A DNA stretch of 32,428 nucleotides from Streptomyces sp. S.PB5 (GTDB lineage: Bacteria > Actinomycetota > Actinomycetes > Streptomycetales > Streptomycetaceae). Positions 16,240-24,280 of this stretch are shown here, piece after piece; the stretch's first letter is position 1, and each line of letters begins with the position of its first letter. Under the pieces are notes generated by a model. The model made no database searches and was not told the DNA's origin. It was given only the letters and a program-made list of their open reading frames with translations. Position numbers and translations under genes: made by a program. The DNA is taken from contig NZ_JAQMWP010000041.1 in the NCBI RefSeq assembly GCF_030403745.1, forward strand, positions 1 to 32,428, read 5' to 3'.

Positions 16240-16606
16240 GTACGTCCGAGACAGGGGCTGCGGAGCCCCCTTTTCGAGCTCCGGCGGCATGCTGGTGGGG
16301 GCGTACGACAGTGGAGTCGACCGACACCTGCCAGTCGATGTCGCCGGCCCCTGGCGCATCTGCTCGAACGTGCCGTCCAGGGCCCAACGGCGAAAGCGGG
16401 TGTGCAGCGTCTGCCACCGGCCGTACCGCTCGGACACATCGCGCCAGGCCCGTGCCCGTGCGGGACTTCCACACGATCCCGTTGAGCACCCTTCGGTCAT
16501 CCAACCGCTTGCGGCCCCGCAATGATTCGGGCAGCAGCGGCCGGACGAATTCCCAATCTGCATCGGCCAGTTCATGGCGACGTATCACCAGACCGTGATC
16601 GACCAT
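16240..16606 (-). pseudogene. IS5-type transposase, N-terminal remnant with frameshift
   Basis: The minus strand reads LADADWEFVRPLLPESLRGR, then RVLNGIVWKSRTGT, after which the frame shifts and the next frame continues WRDVSERYGRWQTLHTRFRR and WALDGTFEQM. The frame returns for DIDWQVSVDSTVVRPHQHAA, including the first catalytic Asp. Homology ends near 16240. The C-terminal half is absent, and the C-terminal remnant at 15169 appears to belong to another subgroup, so the two are not halves of one element. Confidence 0.7.
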
Positions 16607-17066
16607 GCAAGACCAATTGAAGACACGACCTACGCCCGCCGGCGTCGCACTCGGTGCCCACGTCTTGGCAGGGCGGGAGAAGGCTATGCGTGCCCCCTAC
16701 GTGCCCGATCGAGCAGCAACGAGCAGGGACCCACGGGGAACGTCGGCTAACGCCTCGGGAGCACCGAGGTCAGCGTCTCGCCAGCCAAGCGCCGATCCGC
16801 ATACGCGATCTTCTGGTCTCGTTGAGCTTCCAGCGTTGTTCGCGGTGAACCGGGCCGCCTACCGTTCGTCGGAACGAAAATCGGCGCTAAGCCTCTGGCG
16901 GCCCTGGTGGACGGCTGACGGGGCGTCGGTCGTGAGACCGGGCTGAAGCCGTCCCGCGGCGGATGTGTTTCTCGACTCGCTTGGTAACCCGAGCACGGTC
17001 CGGAACTATGGGATCGGGTAGGTAAGACCGCCGAAGGGCTCGGCGAGGCCCGGCCACTGGCGCCGG
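16607..17066. other. gap with a possible TnpB scar
   Basis: No intact gene is visible. On the minus strand around 16825-16870 the short reading AARFTAN followed, one frame later, by WKLNET resembles the TnpB segment WFTANARWKINET seen at 21006-21685. If real, it is a ~50-bp footprint of a third TnpB copy. Nothing else is recognised here. Confidence 0.3.
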
Positions 17067-17884
17067 TTGCGGGCGACGAGGTCGGCGAGGCTCTCGAACT
17101 GCTTTGGGGCACCGCGGCGGCCAACACCTGGAATTCCCGCCGGGCGGGGGTGCTGCCCTGGCTCGGTTGGTGCCGTGAGCGAGGCTACGAGGGACCGATG
17201 GTCCCGGCCTGGGCGAAGCGGCTGGCTGTGCCGGACTCCGAGACCCCGGCCCGCTCGAAGATGGCCATCGACCGGCTGATCGCGCGGCGTGAGGTGAACC
17301 TGCGGGAGAAGACGCTGTGGCGGATGCTCTACGAGACCGCCGGGCGGTCCGAGGAGATCCTGGGCGTCAGCATCGAGGACCTGAGGACCTGGACCTCGCC
17401 ACGCGCCGCTGCCCGGTCAAGGCCAAGGGCGCCCGGGCCAAGGCCCGCCGCCGGGGCCAGGCACGCGAGGACTATGTGCTGGAGACCGTGTACGGGGACG
17501 CCGACACCGCCCGGCTGTTGCCCCGACGGCTCAAGGGCCGCACCCGCGGGCCGGTGTTCGTCACCGACCGCCGCCCGGGCCGGGGAAGGTCGTCAGTCCC
17601 CGCGACGTATGCCCGGACACCGGGCTGGCCGGGCTGTCGTACGGGCAGGCCCGCGCCCTCCTCGACGGGCACACCGCCCCGCGCGGGCCGGGTACGGGCT
17701 GGGACCTGCACGAGTACCGCCATTCCGCTCTCACCCACCTCGGCGAGCAGGGTGCCTCGCTGTTGATGCTGATGGCGAAGTCCCGGCACAAGAAGCCGGA
17801 GAACGTCCGCCGCTGCTTCAAGCCCTCCCCGAGGTGATCTCCGAGCTGATCAGTCTGCTCGCCCCCGGCGACGCCCGCCGTCGA
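17067..17884 (+). pseudogene. tyrosine recombinase (integrase), inactivated
   Basis: A site-specific integrase of the tyrosine recombinase family is readable across three frames. The core-binding part reads AAANTWNSRRAGVLPWLGW and CRERGYEG. The catalytic domain has the first Arg in YETAGRSEEILGVSIEDL. An 8-bp tandem duplication of AGGACCTG (17376-17391) then shifts the frame, which resumes DLATRRCPVKAKG. A missing C near 17575 shifts it again to KVVSPRDVCPDTG and the HxxR box LHEYRHSALTHLGEQG. The last segment reads SRHKKPENVRRCFKPSP, with Cys where the nucleophilic Tyr is expected. A third shift precedes VISELISLLAPG. No tRNA or attachment-site repeat is seen nearby. It is dead by both frameshifts and loss of the nucleophile. 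Confidence 0.8.
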
Positions 17885-17902
17885 CCGCCCGCGCGGGCGG
17901 GT
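17885..17902. terminator. GC-rich palindrome after integrase remnant
   Basis: A perfect 16-bp palindrome CCGCCCGCGCGGGCGG lies between the convergent integrase remnant and LysR gene. It could serve as a stem in either direction, but there is no U-tract. Confidence 0.25.
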
Positions 17903-17923
17903 GCGTTCAGCGCGGAACCACCC

Positions 17924-18859
17924 TCAGCGCCCAATCACCCAGCCCGGTGCCCAGGTCCCGGCGGCGTCGTGGCCGGCCGTCGTGGCGGCGAGGTGGGTGC
18001 GGAGGGTGGCCAGCGCCGGGTGGGGGTTGTCGCGGTGCCAGAGGAGCGAGTGCGGGTAGACGGGCGTTGGGTCGGTCACCGGAATGCGGCGCAGGCCGTG
18101 GTCGGCGGGCCAGATGAGGCGGGTGTGCTCGCCCATGAAGGTGGCCAGGGCAGGGGTGTCGGCGATGGTGTCGAGGAGCGCGTCGGAGCCGAAGTTGGGG
18201 CCGGTCACCTCGATGGTGAGGCCGAACTCGGCGACGAGGTCGTCGTAGTAGGCGCCCCACTCGGTACCGGGGGCGATGCCGGGCATCCAGATCCGGTGTC
18301 CGGTGAGCTGGGCGACGGTCACCGATCGGGCGCCCGCCAGTGCGTGGGCGGGGCCGGTCAGGAGCTGGAGCGGCTCGTCAAGCACCCGGACGGAGGCGAT
18401 GTCCTCGGGAAGAGGTCGGCCGGGCGCGGCGACGGCGCGGAAGGACGCGTCGATGGCACCGGAGCGAATCGCGGTGACGGCGGTCTCGATGTCGAACAGC
18501 ATCATCACGTCGAGGTCGATCTCGGGGTGTGTGCGGTGGAAGCCGCGCATCAGGCTCGACTGCGCGCTGCGCGAGGCGATCACGTCGACGCGCAGCGGAC
18601 GGCGGCCGGGGCGCACGGACGCGCCCGCACGCTCGGCGACGCGCAGCAGCTCGCCCGCGTGGGGCAGGAACGCCTGACCGTCGATAGTGAGCTCGGCGCC
18701 GCGTGGGGCGCGGGTGAACAACCGCACGCCGAGGGTGCGCTCCAGCGCGGCGATGCGCTTGGAGACGGCCTGCTGGGTGATCGACAGGTCGGCGGCGGCT
18801 TTCTGGAACTGGCCTGCTTCCGCGACGGCGACGAAGGTACGTACTGCTTCGAGATCCAC
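17924..18859 (-). CDS. LysR-family transcriptional regulator
   Basis: This 311-residue LysR regulator has the N-terminal winged helix-turn-helix (LEAVRTFVAVAEAGQFQKAA, then DLSITQQAVSKRIAALERTLG and LFTRAPRGAELT). A periplasmic-binding-protein-like effector domain follows from about residue 90 (LRVDVIASRSAQSS, DLDVMMLFDIETAVTAIRSG). The GTG at 18859 is chosen because AGGTGGGG precedes it and the family starts at VDLEAVRTF; the ATG at 18949 would lie in the control region. It is divergent from the MFS and isochorismatase-like genes at 19001-20937, the usual geometry for a LysR protein controlling its neighbours. The effector is unknown. Confidence 0.93.
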   Translation of the reverse strand: MDLEAVRTFVAVAEAGQFQKAAADLSITQQAVSKRIAALERTLGVRLFTRAPRGAELTIDGQAFLPHAGELLRVAERAGASVRPGRRPLRVDVIASRSAQSSLMRGFHRTHPEIDLDVMMLFDIETAVTAIRSGAIDASFRAVAAPGRPLPEDIASVRVLDEPLQLLTGPAHALAGARSVTVAQLTGHRIWMPGIAPGTEWGAYYDDLVAEFGLTIEVTGPNFGSDALLDTIADTPALATFMGEHTRLIWPADHGLRRIPVTDPTPVYPHSLLWHRDNPHPALATLRTHLAATTAGHDAAGTWAPGWVIGR

Positions 18860-19000
18860 GCCGCCCCACCTTAGTGAACAACTGGTGGTTGTCGATTGCT
18901 GGCAGGTCGGTTGTTTGACCTGCCGTTGTCCTGCCCGCTTATCTCTCATCGGTCAACGTCAGTTTGTGCGGGTGGAGTCATCAAGGGGAGTGCGCTGAGC
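18860..19000. promoter_or_regulatory. divergent LysR/MFS control region
   Basis: This 141-bp gap holds a short inverted repeat ACAAC-5-GTTGT at 18878-18892, of the T-N11-A style bound by LysR regulators, and further GTTGT/ACAAC half-sites around 18910. AGGGGAG at 18984-18990 is the ribosome site of the MFS gene. Promoter boxes are not clear. Confidence 0.45.
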
Positions 19001-20245
19001 ATGGTGGGCAGGAGACGGTTGGGCCGGCAGTTCGGCTGGCTGTGGGCGTCATATGCGGTGAGCGCGTACGGGTCCGGACTGGGGTTCGGGGCGTTGCCGC
19101 TGATCGCCGTGTTGGTGCTGCATGCCGGACCCGCCGAGGTGTCCGCGCTGTCCGCGGTGGGGCCTGCGGTGGGTGCGCTGATCGCGGTGCCGCTCGCGCC
19201 GTGGGTGGAATTCCGGCGCAAGCGCCCGGTCATGATCATGATGGACCTGGCCCGGTTTGCAGCCATGGCGACGATCCCCGTCGCCTACGCCTTCGGGCGG
19301 CTCAGTTTCGTCCAACTGCTCGTGGTATCGGCCGTGGTCGCCGCAGCAAAGATCGCCTTCAACGCGGCCAGCGGCGCCTACCTCAAGGCCCTCGTGCGGC
19401 CGGATGACCTGCTCGTCGCCAACGCGCGGTTCGAGTCCACGAACTGGAGCTCCATCGCAGTGGGGCCACCGCTGAGCGGGGCGGCGATCGGTCTGTTCGG
19501 GCCGGTCACGACCGTGGTGGCCGACGCGCTCAGCTACCTGCTCTCCGCGCTGGGCATCACCGCGATCCGCGGCCAGGAAGAAGCGCCGCGAGCAACCGAC
19601 AAAAGCCCTTTCCGGGCGGGCGCACTGCTCGACGGCTGGCGACACATCATGGGCCACCCCGGTCTGCGGCCGCTCTACCTCAACCAACTGCTCGTCGCCG
19701 GTCTGATCATGGCCACCGAGCCGCTGCTGGCCGTGCTGCTGCTACGCCAGCTCGGGTTCCCACCCTGGCAGTACGCCCTCGTCTTCGCCGCCCCCTGCCT
19801 CGGTGGACTCATCGGCTCCCGGCTGGCCCGCCGTGTCGTGGCCCGCTTCGGCCGGCACTGGGTCTTCCGGACCGTCGGCACCCTGCGCGCCATCTGGCTG
19901 ATCGGCCTGGCCTTTGTCCGCCCCGGCGTCGTCGGCCTCGTCACCGTGATGGCCATCGAGCTGGCGATCATCGTCAACATGAGCCTGTACAGCCCAGTGC
20001 TCGCCACCTACCGGCTCGAACACACCCCCAAGCATCTCATCGCCCGCACCCTGTCAGCCTGGTCGATCGGCCAGCAGGCGTCCATCGCCCTTCTCACCGC
20101 ACTCGCCGGGCTGCTCGCCGACGTCACCAGCCCACGCACCGCGCTCACGGTCGCAGGACTACTCATCCTGACCACCCCGCTCCTGCTTCCCCGACAGGAC
20201 CAGACATCGCAGCACGAGCCGGAACTGCCCCGCAGCCACTCATGA
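19001..20245 (+). CDS. major facilitator superfamily transporter
   Basis: This 414-residue MFS exporter has about twelve hydrophobic segments, starting WLWASYAVSAYGSGLGFGAL and ending LTVAGLLILTTPLLL. The cytoplasmic loop between helices 2 and 3 has the usual charged pattern (WVEFRRKRPVMIMMD). The pattern resembles the macrolide/drug exporters common in Streptomyces. I chose ATG 19001 with AGGGGAG ten bases upstream; the longer reading from 18896 runs through the promoter region. Its stop overlaps an ATG at 20242, but the next gene probably starts at 20338. With the LysR gene it forms a regulator/exporter/hydrolase cluster. Confidence 0.92.
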   Translation: MVGRRRLGRQFGWLWASYAVSAYGSGLGFGALPLIAVLVLHAGPAEVSALSAVGPAVGALIAVPLAPWVEFRRKRPVMIMMDLARFAAMATIPVAYAFGRLSFVQLLVVSAVVAAAKIAFNAASGAYLKALVRPDDLLVANARFESTNWSSIAVGPPLSGAAIGLFGPVTTVVADALSYLLSALGITAIRGQEEAPRATDKSPFRAGALLDGWRHIMGHPGLRPLYLNQLLVAGLIMATEPLLAVLLLRQLGFPPWQYALVFAAPCLGGLIGSRLARRVVARFGRHWVFRTVGTLRAIWLIGLAFVRPGVVGLVTVMAIELAIIVNMSLYSPVLATYRLEHTPKHLIARTLSAWSIGQQASIALLTALAGLLADVTSPRTALTVAGLLILTTPLLLPRQDQTSQHEPELPRSHS

Positions 20246-20337
20246 GGCACCACAACTTGCCACTCGCAGGCCGCAGCCGGCCCGCCGGTGCGCGTCCGCG
20301 TCGACCTGGCACACCAACGGTCAAGGAGAACACTCGC

Positions 20338-20937
20338 GTGAGCACTGCCCCCGTGCTTAACCCCACCCGCACCGCGCTTCTCGTCATGGACTACCAGCCC
20401 GCGATCCTGGCCTTTGTGCCCGACGGCGAGGCCCGAAACGCCCTGCTCGGTCGTGTGGCGGGGGCCATCGCCGACGTTCGCGCAAACGGCGGCACCATCG
20501 CCTACGTACGCGTCGGCTTCACCGATGCCGACTGGGACGCGATCCCGGCTTCCAACAAGTCCTTCGCCCCGCTGGCCCAACACCGCGTCATGCACCACAA
20601 GGACCCTGCCGCCGCCATCCACGAGTGTCTGGCTCCCCAGGACGGCGACATCGTCGTGCGCAAGATCCGCTACGGCGGCATGTCCACCACCGACCTCGAC
20701 CAGCAGCTACGCGAGCGCCGGATCACCACTCTGGTCATCGCCGGCCTCAGCACCAGCGGCGCCGTCCTGTCCACCGTCATCGACGCGGCCGACCGTGACT
20801 ACCAGCTCTACGTCCTGTCCGACGGCGTGGCCGACCCGGACACCGAAGTCCACAACGTCCTGCTCCACCATGTCTTTCCCTCACGGGCCCACATCATCGA
20901 CACCTCCGAGCTGCGCGCCCTGCTCCGGGCTGACTGA
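20338..20937 (+). CDS. isochorismatase-like hydrolase
   Basis: This 199-residue protein has the isochorismatase/cysteine hydrolase fold. The first catalytic Asp is in ALLVMDYQP (residue 18) and the Lys in VVRKIRYGG. The segment that normally carries the nucleophilic Cys reads GLSTSGAVLST, with no Cys; this TSG form is common to one actinobacterial subfamily, so hydrolysis by a Cys nucleophile is unlikely. The C-terminal ADPDTEVHNVLLHHVFP is typical of that subfamily. GTG at 20338 with AAGGAG upstream is preferred over ATG at 20242, which would add an odd Arg/Pro-rich leader. Probably co-transcribed with the MFS gene; the substrate is unknown. Confidence 0.9.
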   Translation: MSTAPVLNPTRTALLVMDYQPAILAFVPDGEARNALLGRVAGAIADVRANGGTIAYVRVGFTDADWDAIPASNKSFAPLAQHRVMHHKDPAAAIHECLAPQDGDIVVRKIRYGGMSTTDLDQQLRERRITTLVIAGLSTSGAVLSTVIDAADRDYQLYVLSDGVADPDTEVHNVLLHHVFPSRAHIIDTSELRALLRAD

Positions 20938-21005
20938 CTCGAACCAGGAGCCGATCCCGCCCACGGCCGCCGCACCCACCCGGTGTCGGCGACCGCTCAG
21001 CCCTC

Positions 21006-21685
21006 TCAGTGCCGACCCAATAGCCGCGGAGCGTCGGTCTTCGTGCCGTCGGACAGGACAGCGATGGGGGCACCCCTCTGGAGGAGAGCCAGGCCCAGGT
21101 CGATGCCGACGGCACTATCGGGGCCGGCTCGCTGAAGCCGGCCCGGTCCTGATCGGGGTCGGTGTCGATGACGAAGGAGGCGAAGTACCGCCCGGCCGCG
21201 TCCTTGACGACGGTGACGGAGGTGGGGGCGGTGGGGAGCGTGCGCGACCAACGCACTTTCACCTCGCCGATCTTCGGCAGCACCAGCCTTCCGGTCTCGT
21301 TGATCTTCCAGCGTGCGTTCGCGGTGAACCAGACAGCCTGCCTTGCGTCCTTACGGGACTTGAAGCGCGGCGCCCCTGCCCGCGCTCCTTTCCGGGCTCC
21401 CCTCAGGGAGGCGAAGAAGTTTTGGTACGCGCACTCCGCATCCCGCAGCGACTGCTGCAGCGCCACCGCCGACACCTCGCCCAGCCAGTGCCGCTCACGC
21501 GTCCTCTTCGCCTCGGTGATCAGCGTCTTCGACAGCACCGCCGCCGTAAGGAACGCCTCCCCCGCCGCCCACGCCCGCGCCGCGATCGCGTCGTTGTACA
21601 CCACCCGCGCGCACCCGAACGCCCTGGCCAGCGCGATGCGTTGACCAGGCGCAGGATCGAGAGGAAAGGCATACCGAAGCGGCAC
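21006..21685 (-). pseudogene. tnpB: TnpB (IS200/IS605-type), N-terminal half, frameshifted
   Basis: Reading from a GTG at 21685, the N-terminal half of TnpB is intact: PLRYAFPLDPAPGQRIALA, FGCARVVYNDAIAAR, LQQSLRDAECAYQNFFASLR, APRFKSRKDARQAVWFTANA, RLVLPKIGEVKVRWSRTLP and KDAAGRYFASFVIDTDP. Near 21135 the frame shifts; the other frame has the RuvC-I motif SAVGIDLGLA and LSDGTKTDAP before a stop at 21006. The rest of the nuclease, including the second and third RuvC acidic residues and the zinc finger, is missing, and so is the 3' end that would carry the guide RNA scaffold. It overlaps in sequence with the remnant at 1-546, which keeps the opposite half. Confidence 0.8.
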
Positions 21686-21918
21686 GACCCGGACGCCAAC
21701 ACCAGCCACTGACACCCCGGGACACAGCAGCCGCATCCAGCTCCGCCGACGTGATTCAGCGCCGCTTCACCATCGCCTGCACGACGGCCGACAGACCGAG
21801 CGTGGCGCTGACTGCTTCGGTCAGGCCGGCTTGGGGCGTTCGTCGGGCCGGGACTTCTTGATGACCCTCGGGGCGACGACCAGCACGGCATTGAGCCTGT
21901 TGTGACCGTTGTGGCTGC

Positions 21919-22758
21919 TCAGCTGAAGTCGGCTGCGTGGTCGGCGGCCCACTGGTCGAAAGTGCGCGCCGGATGGCCGGTCAGCTGTTCGACGACGTCA
22001 TTGATGGCCGCCGGCTTGCCTACTGTCTGCGCCATCAGATCCAGCAGCGCGTTGATGAAATCACCGTCCATGAACTGGCTCAGCTGCTGCCGCACCGGCC
22101 CGTCCGGTACTTCTTCGAAGCTCAGCTCGCGGCCCAGCGCCCCACCCAGCACCGCCAGTTGCTCGCCCTGGGTCAGCGACTGCGGGCCTGTCAGCTCGTA
22201 GGCGCGGCCCGCGTGCCCGGACGTGCCGAGTACACCTGCCGCCGCCTCGGCCACGTCCTGCTCGTGCACCACCGAGGCCGATGCCCCGGCGTACGGGCCG
22301 CGCACCACATCGCCGCTCGTGAGCTGCATGGCCCACGACAGCGCGTTGATGGCCGGGAACATCAGGCGCAGGAACGTCCACTCCAGGCCCGAAGCCTTGA
22401 TCTGCTCCTCGACGCGGGCGTGGTAGGCGGCGATCACGTCCGGTTGCGCGACAGCGCCTTCGACCACCGCTCCCGAGGACAGGAACACCACCTGCCGCAC
22501 CCCGGCACGCTGCGCCTCGGTCAGCACGGGGCCCGCCTCCAGACCGTACGGCAGCACCAGCAGCAGCTCGCTGACGCCTTCCAGCGCGGGCGCGAGCGTG
22601 GCAGTGTCGGTGAGGTCACCCCGCACCACCTCCACACCCTCCGGCAGGCCGGCAGCCTGAGGATTCCGGGTCAGCGCGCGCACCGGCCGACCTGCCGCCG
22701 CCAGCGCCTCGACCGTCTGCCGCCCGAACTGCGCCGTCGCACCGATCACCAGAATCAT
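21919..22758 (-). CDS. NmrA-like NAD(P)-binding oxidoreductase
   Basis: This 279-residue protein is an atypical short-chain dehydrogenase of the NmrA/NAD(P)H-azoreductase-like group. The Rossmann motif is ILVIGATAQFGRQTV, with Ala in place of the middle Gly. VRALTRNPQAAGLPEGVEV, VRGDLTDTATL, LLLVLPYG and VFLSSGAV mark the following strands. The Tyr-x-x-x-Lys pair is replaced by YHARVEEQIKASG, as in the family. Such proteins act as redox sensors or reduce quinones and related compounds. GGAGG lies seven bases before the ATG. The gene stands alone; the palindrome at 22817-22843 is a candidate operator. Confidence 0.92.
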   Translation of the reverse strand: MILVIGATAQFGRQTVEALAAAGRPVRALTRNPQAAGLPEGVEVVRGDLTDTATLAPALEGVSELLLVLPYGLEAGPVLTEAQRAGVRQVVFLSSGAVVEGAVAQPDVIAAYHARVEEQIKASGLEWTFLRLMFPAINALSWAMQLTSGDVVRGPYAGASASVVHEQDVAEAAAGVLGTSGHAGRAYELTGPQSLTQGEQLAVLGGALGRELSFEEVPDGPVRQQLSQFMDGDFINALLDLMAQTVGKPAAINDVVEQLTGHPARTFDQWAADHAADFS

Positions 22759-22816
22759 GTCGAACCTCCACGTTGTTTCACGGCTGGTCTTGCTTTCCGG
22801 GAACCACGTTAGGAGT

Positions 22817-22843
22817 CATTGCGGACAACAACGGTCCGCAATG
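22817..22843. promoter_or_regulatory. operator-like palindrome upstream of the NmrA gene
   Basis: CATTGCGGAC (22817-22826) and its exact complement (22834-22843) flank a 7-base centre, about 60-85 bp before the start codon. A -10-like TAACGT lies just downstream on the minus strand (about 22812-22807). It looks like a binding site for a dimeric repressor, but no regulator gene is adjacent. An HxlR-type partner is common next to such genes; that is inference. Confidence 0.5.
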
Positions 22844-23379
22844 CGTCACCGCCTACTGCGGGATACACGCATCAGCTCCCCCTTGCGGCAAGCACGCAGG
22901 CCAGAGTCTTCGGCTGCGCCATGCACCACAGCCGCGCGGCCCACAGGCTGCCGCAGACGCGTACGCCGACTCCTGACGGCGTCTGCGGACGCGGGCTATT
23001 CATCGTGCTCGCGCTGGCCAAGCGCGAGCTACGACCTCATGGGCCCCACCACCCGCCCTGGGGGTTGAAGGCAGGGGCCGAACTACGGACGCCCCAGTGA
23101 GGGAACCTGTGCTGCTGGCATTCGTCGCCGTCGCCCTGGCCGCCACGCTGCTCCTCGCGGTCACGATCACATAGCCAGTCCCGGCGCCCGCCGACCGACA
23201 CTGCATCGGCTTTCCCCGGGGCAGGGGCTCGGGACTTCTTGCGTCGTCCCATCGATGACCCAGGCGTTGGGGCGACCCTCGCCTTCGAGGCGAGGTGTCA
23301 GCTGTTGCTCCCCTCATGAACGCGCCACGAGCCGGTCGTGGACCGTTGTACCGGACAAGGGCGTTAGAGAAAGCGGCGG
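22844..23379. other. long gap without a clear gene
   Basis: No frame shows sustained coding bias. A 25-residue reading from a GTG at 23097 to 23174 (VREPVLLAFVAVALAATLLL, ending AVTIT) would be a membrane peptide, but it has no good ribosome site. The stretch may be debris of the ISL3 element or of genes displaced by it. Confidence 0.35.
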
Positions 23380-23833
23380 ACGCGACGCTCTTGCGCCGCC
23401 CTCGGTATCCGCGAGCGGCGATCTCGTCCCGCAGCGTCTGCGCGCTGTTGTCACATCCCTCGGCCCACCGGCGGGAGAGATACGGCTTGTGCGGGGTCAA
23501 CGCACTGGTGCGGCCGAGTCGTTCACGCATCAGCGACTCGGCGGTGACGGCCCTCGCATGGCGACGCACCGTCTTGCGGTCGAGCCCGGGACGGGCGCTG
23601 GACGCATCAATCGAGAGCCCTTGCTGGAACAGGACCCGAACCTCGGCCGGAACGGCAGCAGGCGTGGGGGCGAGCCGGGGTTCCTTGAGGCAGGAACGGT
23701 GTCGGGTGACGGTCTTCTCCAGCCCGGTGGAGGGGTTGTGGAGCAGATGCCGCCTGTCTGCGACCTGCGGGATTCCGGGCCGGCCGCGTTGGGCGCCCTC
23801 CACGAAGGCGCCTCCGCGGTCCCGCGCCAGTCT
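23380..23833 (-). pseudogene. ISL3-family transposase remnant
   Basis: From 23830 the minus strand reads LARDRGGAFVEGAQRG, then IPQVADRRHLLHNPSTGLEK, the catalytic-domain segment of ISL3 transposases (family form CRDRSGAYAEGA... QVADRWHLWHN). Next come LDRKTVRRHARAVTAESL and YLSRRWAEGCDNSAQTLRDE, ending IAARGYRGRRKSV near 23380. The N-terminal zinc-finger and first catalytic part, and the C-terminal end, are missing. It joins directly to the ferric-reductase-like fragment at about 23834. Confidence 0.65.
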
Positions 23834-23834
23834 G

Positions 23835-24161
23835 GTGCCATCGCCAGCCGGTGACCGTGGTGACCGGCGTGATCGCGAACGTCACGGCGAGACTCGGCAA
23901 CGCAGCGTTTTCGAGTATGCCGACGACGTTCTGCTTCAGCGTGGCCACGGCGCCGTCGTCGCCGGTGAGCGCAGCGGCCGACAGCCCGGTCACCAAGAGC
24001 ACAGGGATCCATGGCAGCAGCCGCAGGATGACTGAGAGTTGGGCGCGGGAGCCACCTGGGGACGCCGAGCGCCCTTGACCGGCGCGGAGATCTACGTCTG
24101 GGTGCCGGGTGCGATGCCGGTCAACGGGTCCTCCCCTGCTCATGAGCCGGGTAGGTTCCAT
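23835..24161 (-). pseudogene. ferric-reductase-like membrane protein, 5' fragment
   Basis: The minus strand encodes ILRLLPWIPVLLVTGLSAAA, LTGDDGAVATLKQNVVGILE and PSLAVTFAITPVTTVTGWRWH, then changes abruptly to ISL3 sequence. Two membrane segments are visible. The pattern resembles the N-terminus of Streptomyces ferric reductase-like (YedZ/MsrQ-type) haem membrane proteins, in which two more helices with His ligands would follow; this assignment is from memory and moderate. The start is uncertain (ATG at 24161 or 24143, both with weak ribosome sites). The IS appears to have removed the 3' part. Confidence 0.42.
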
Positions 24162-24280
24162 TTCTTACGTATCCGCAAGAGTGCGGTCCCGGTCGGTCCC
24201 CAGCGACGCTCTAAGCCTGGCCTCAGGTTGACCAGAGACAATGAGCGGCAAAAACATCGACTGGAAGGGGGCGGGCCGGC

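Noticed and set aside
15169..16606. The two IS5 remnants considered as one transposase split by the secreted-protein gene.
   Set aside because: The N-terminal and C-terminal pieces fit different IS5 subgroups, so they are more likely separate elements.
20414..21712. A 432-codon plus-strand frame.
   Set aside because: It overlaps the isochorismatase-like gene in another frame and the TnpB remnant on the other strand; composition is Ser/Pro/Arg-rich without motifs.
23097..23174. A 25-residue hydrophobic reading from a GTG.
   Set aside because: It lacks a ribosome site and the open frame continues upstream without a start; support is too weak to call a gene.
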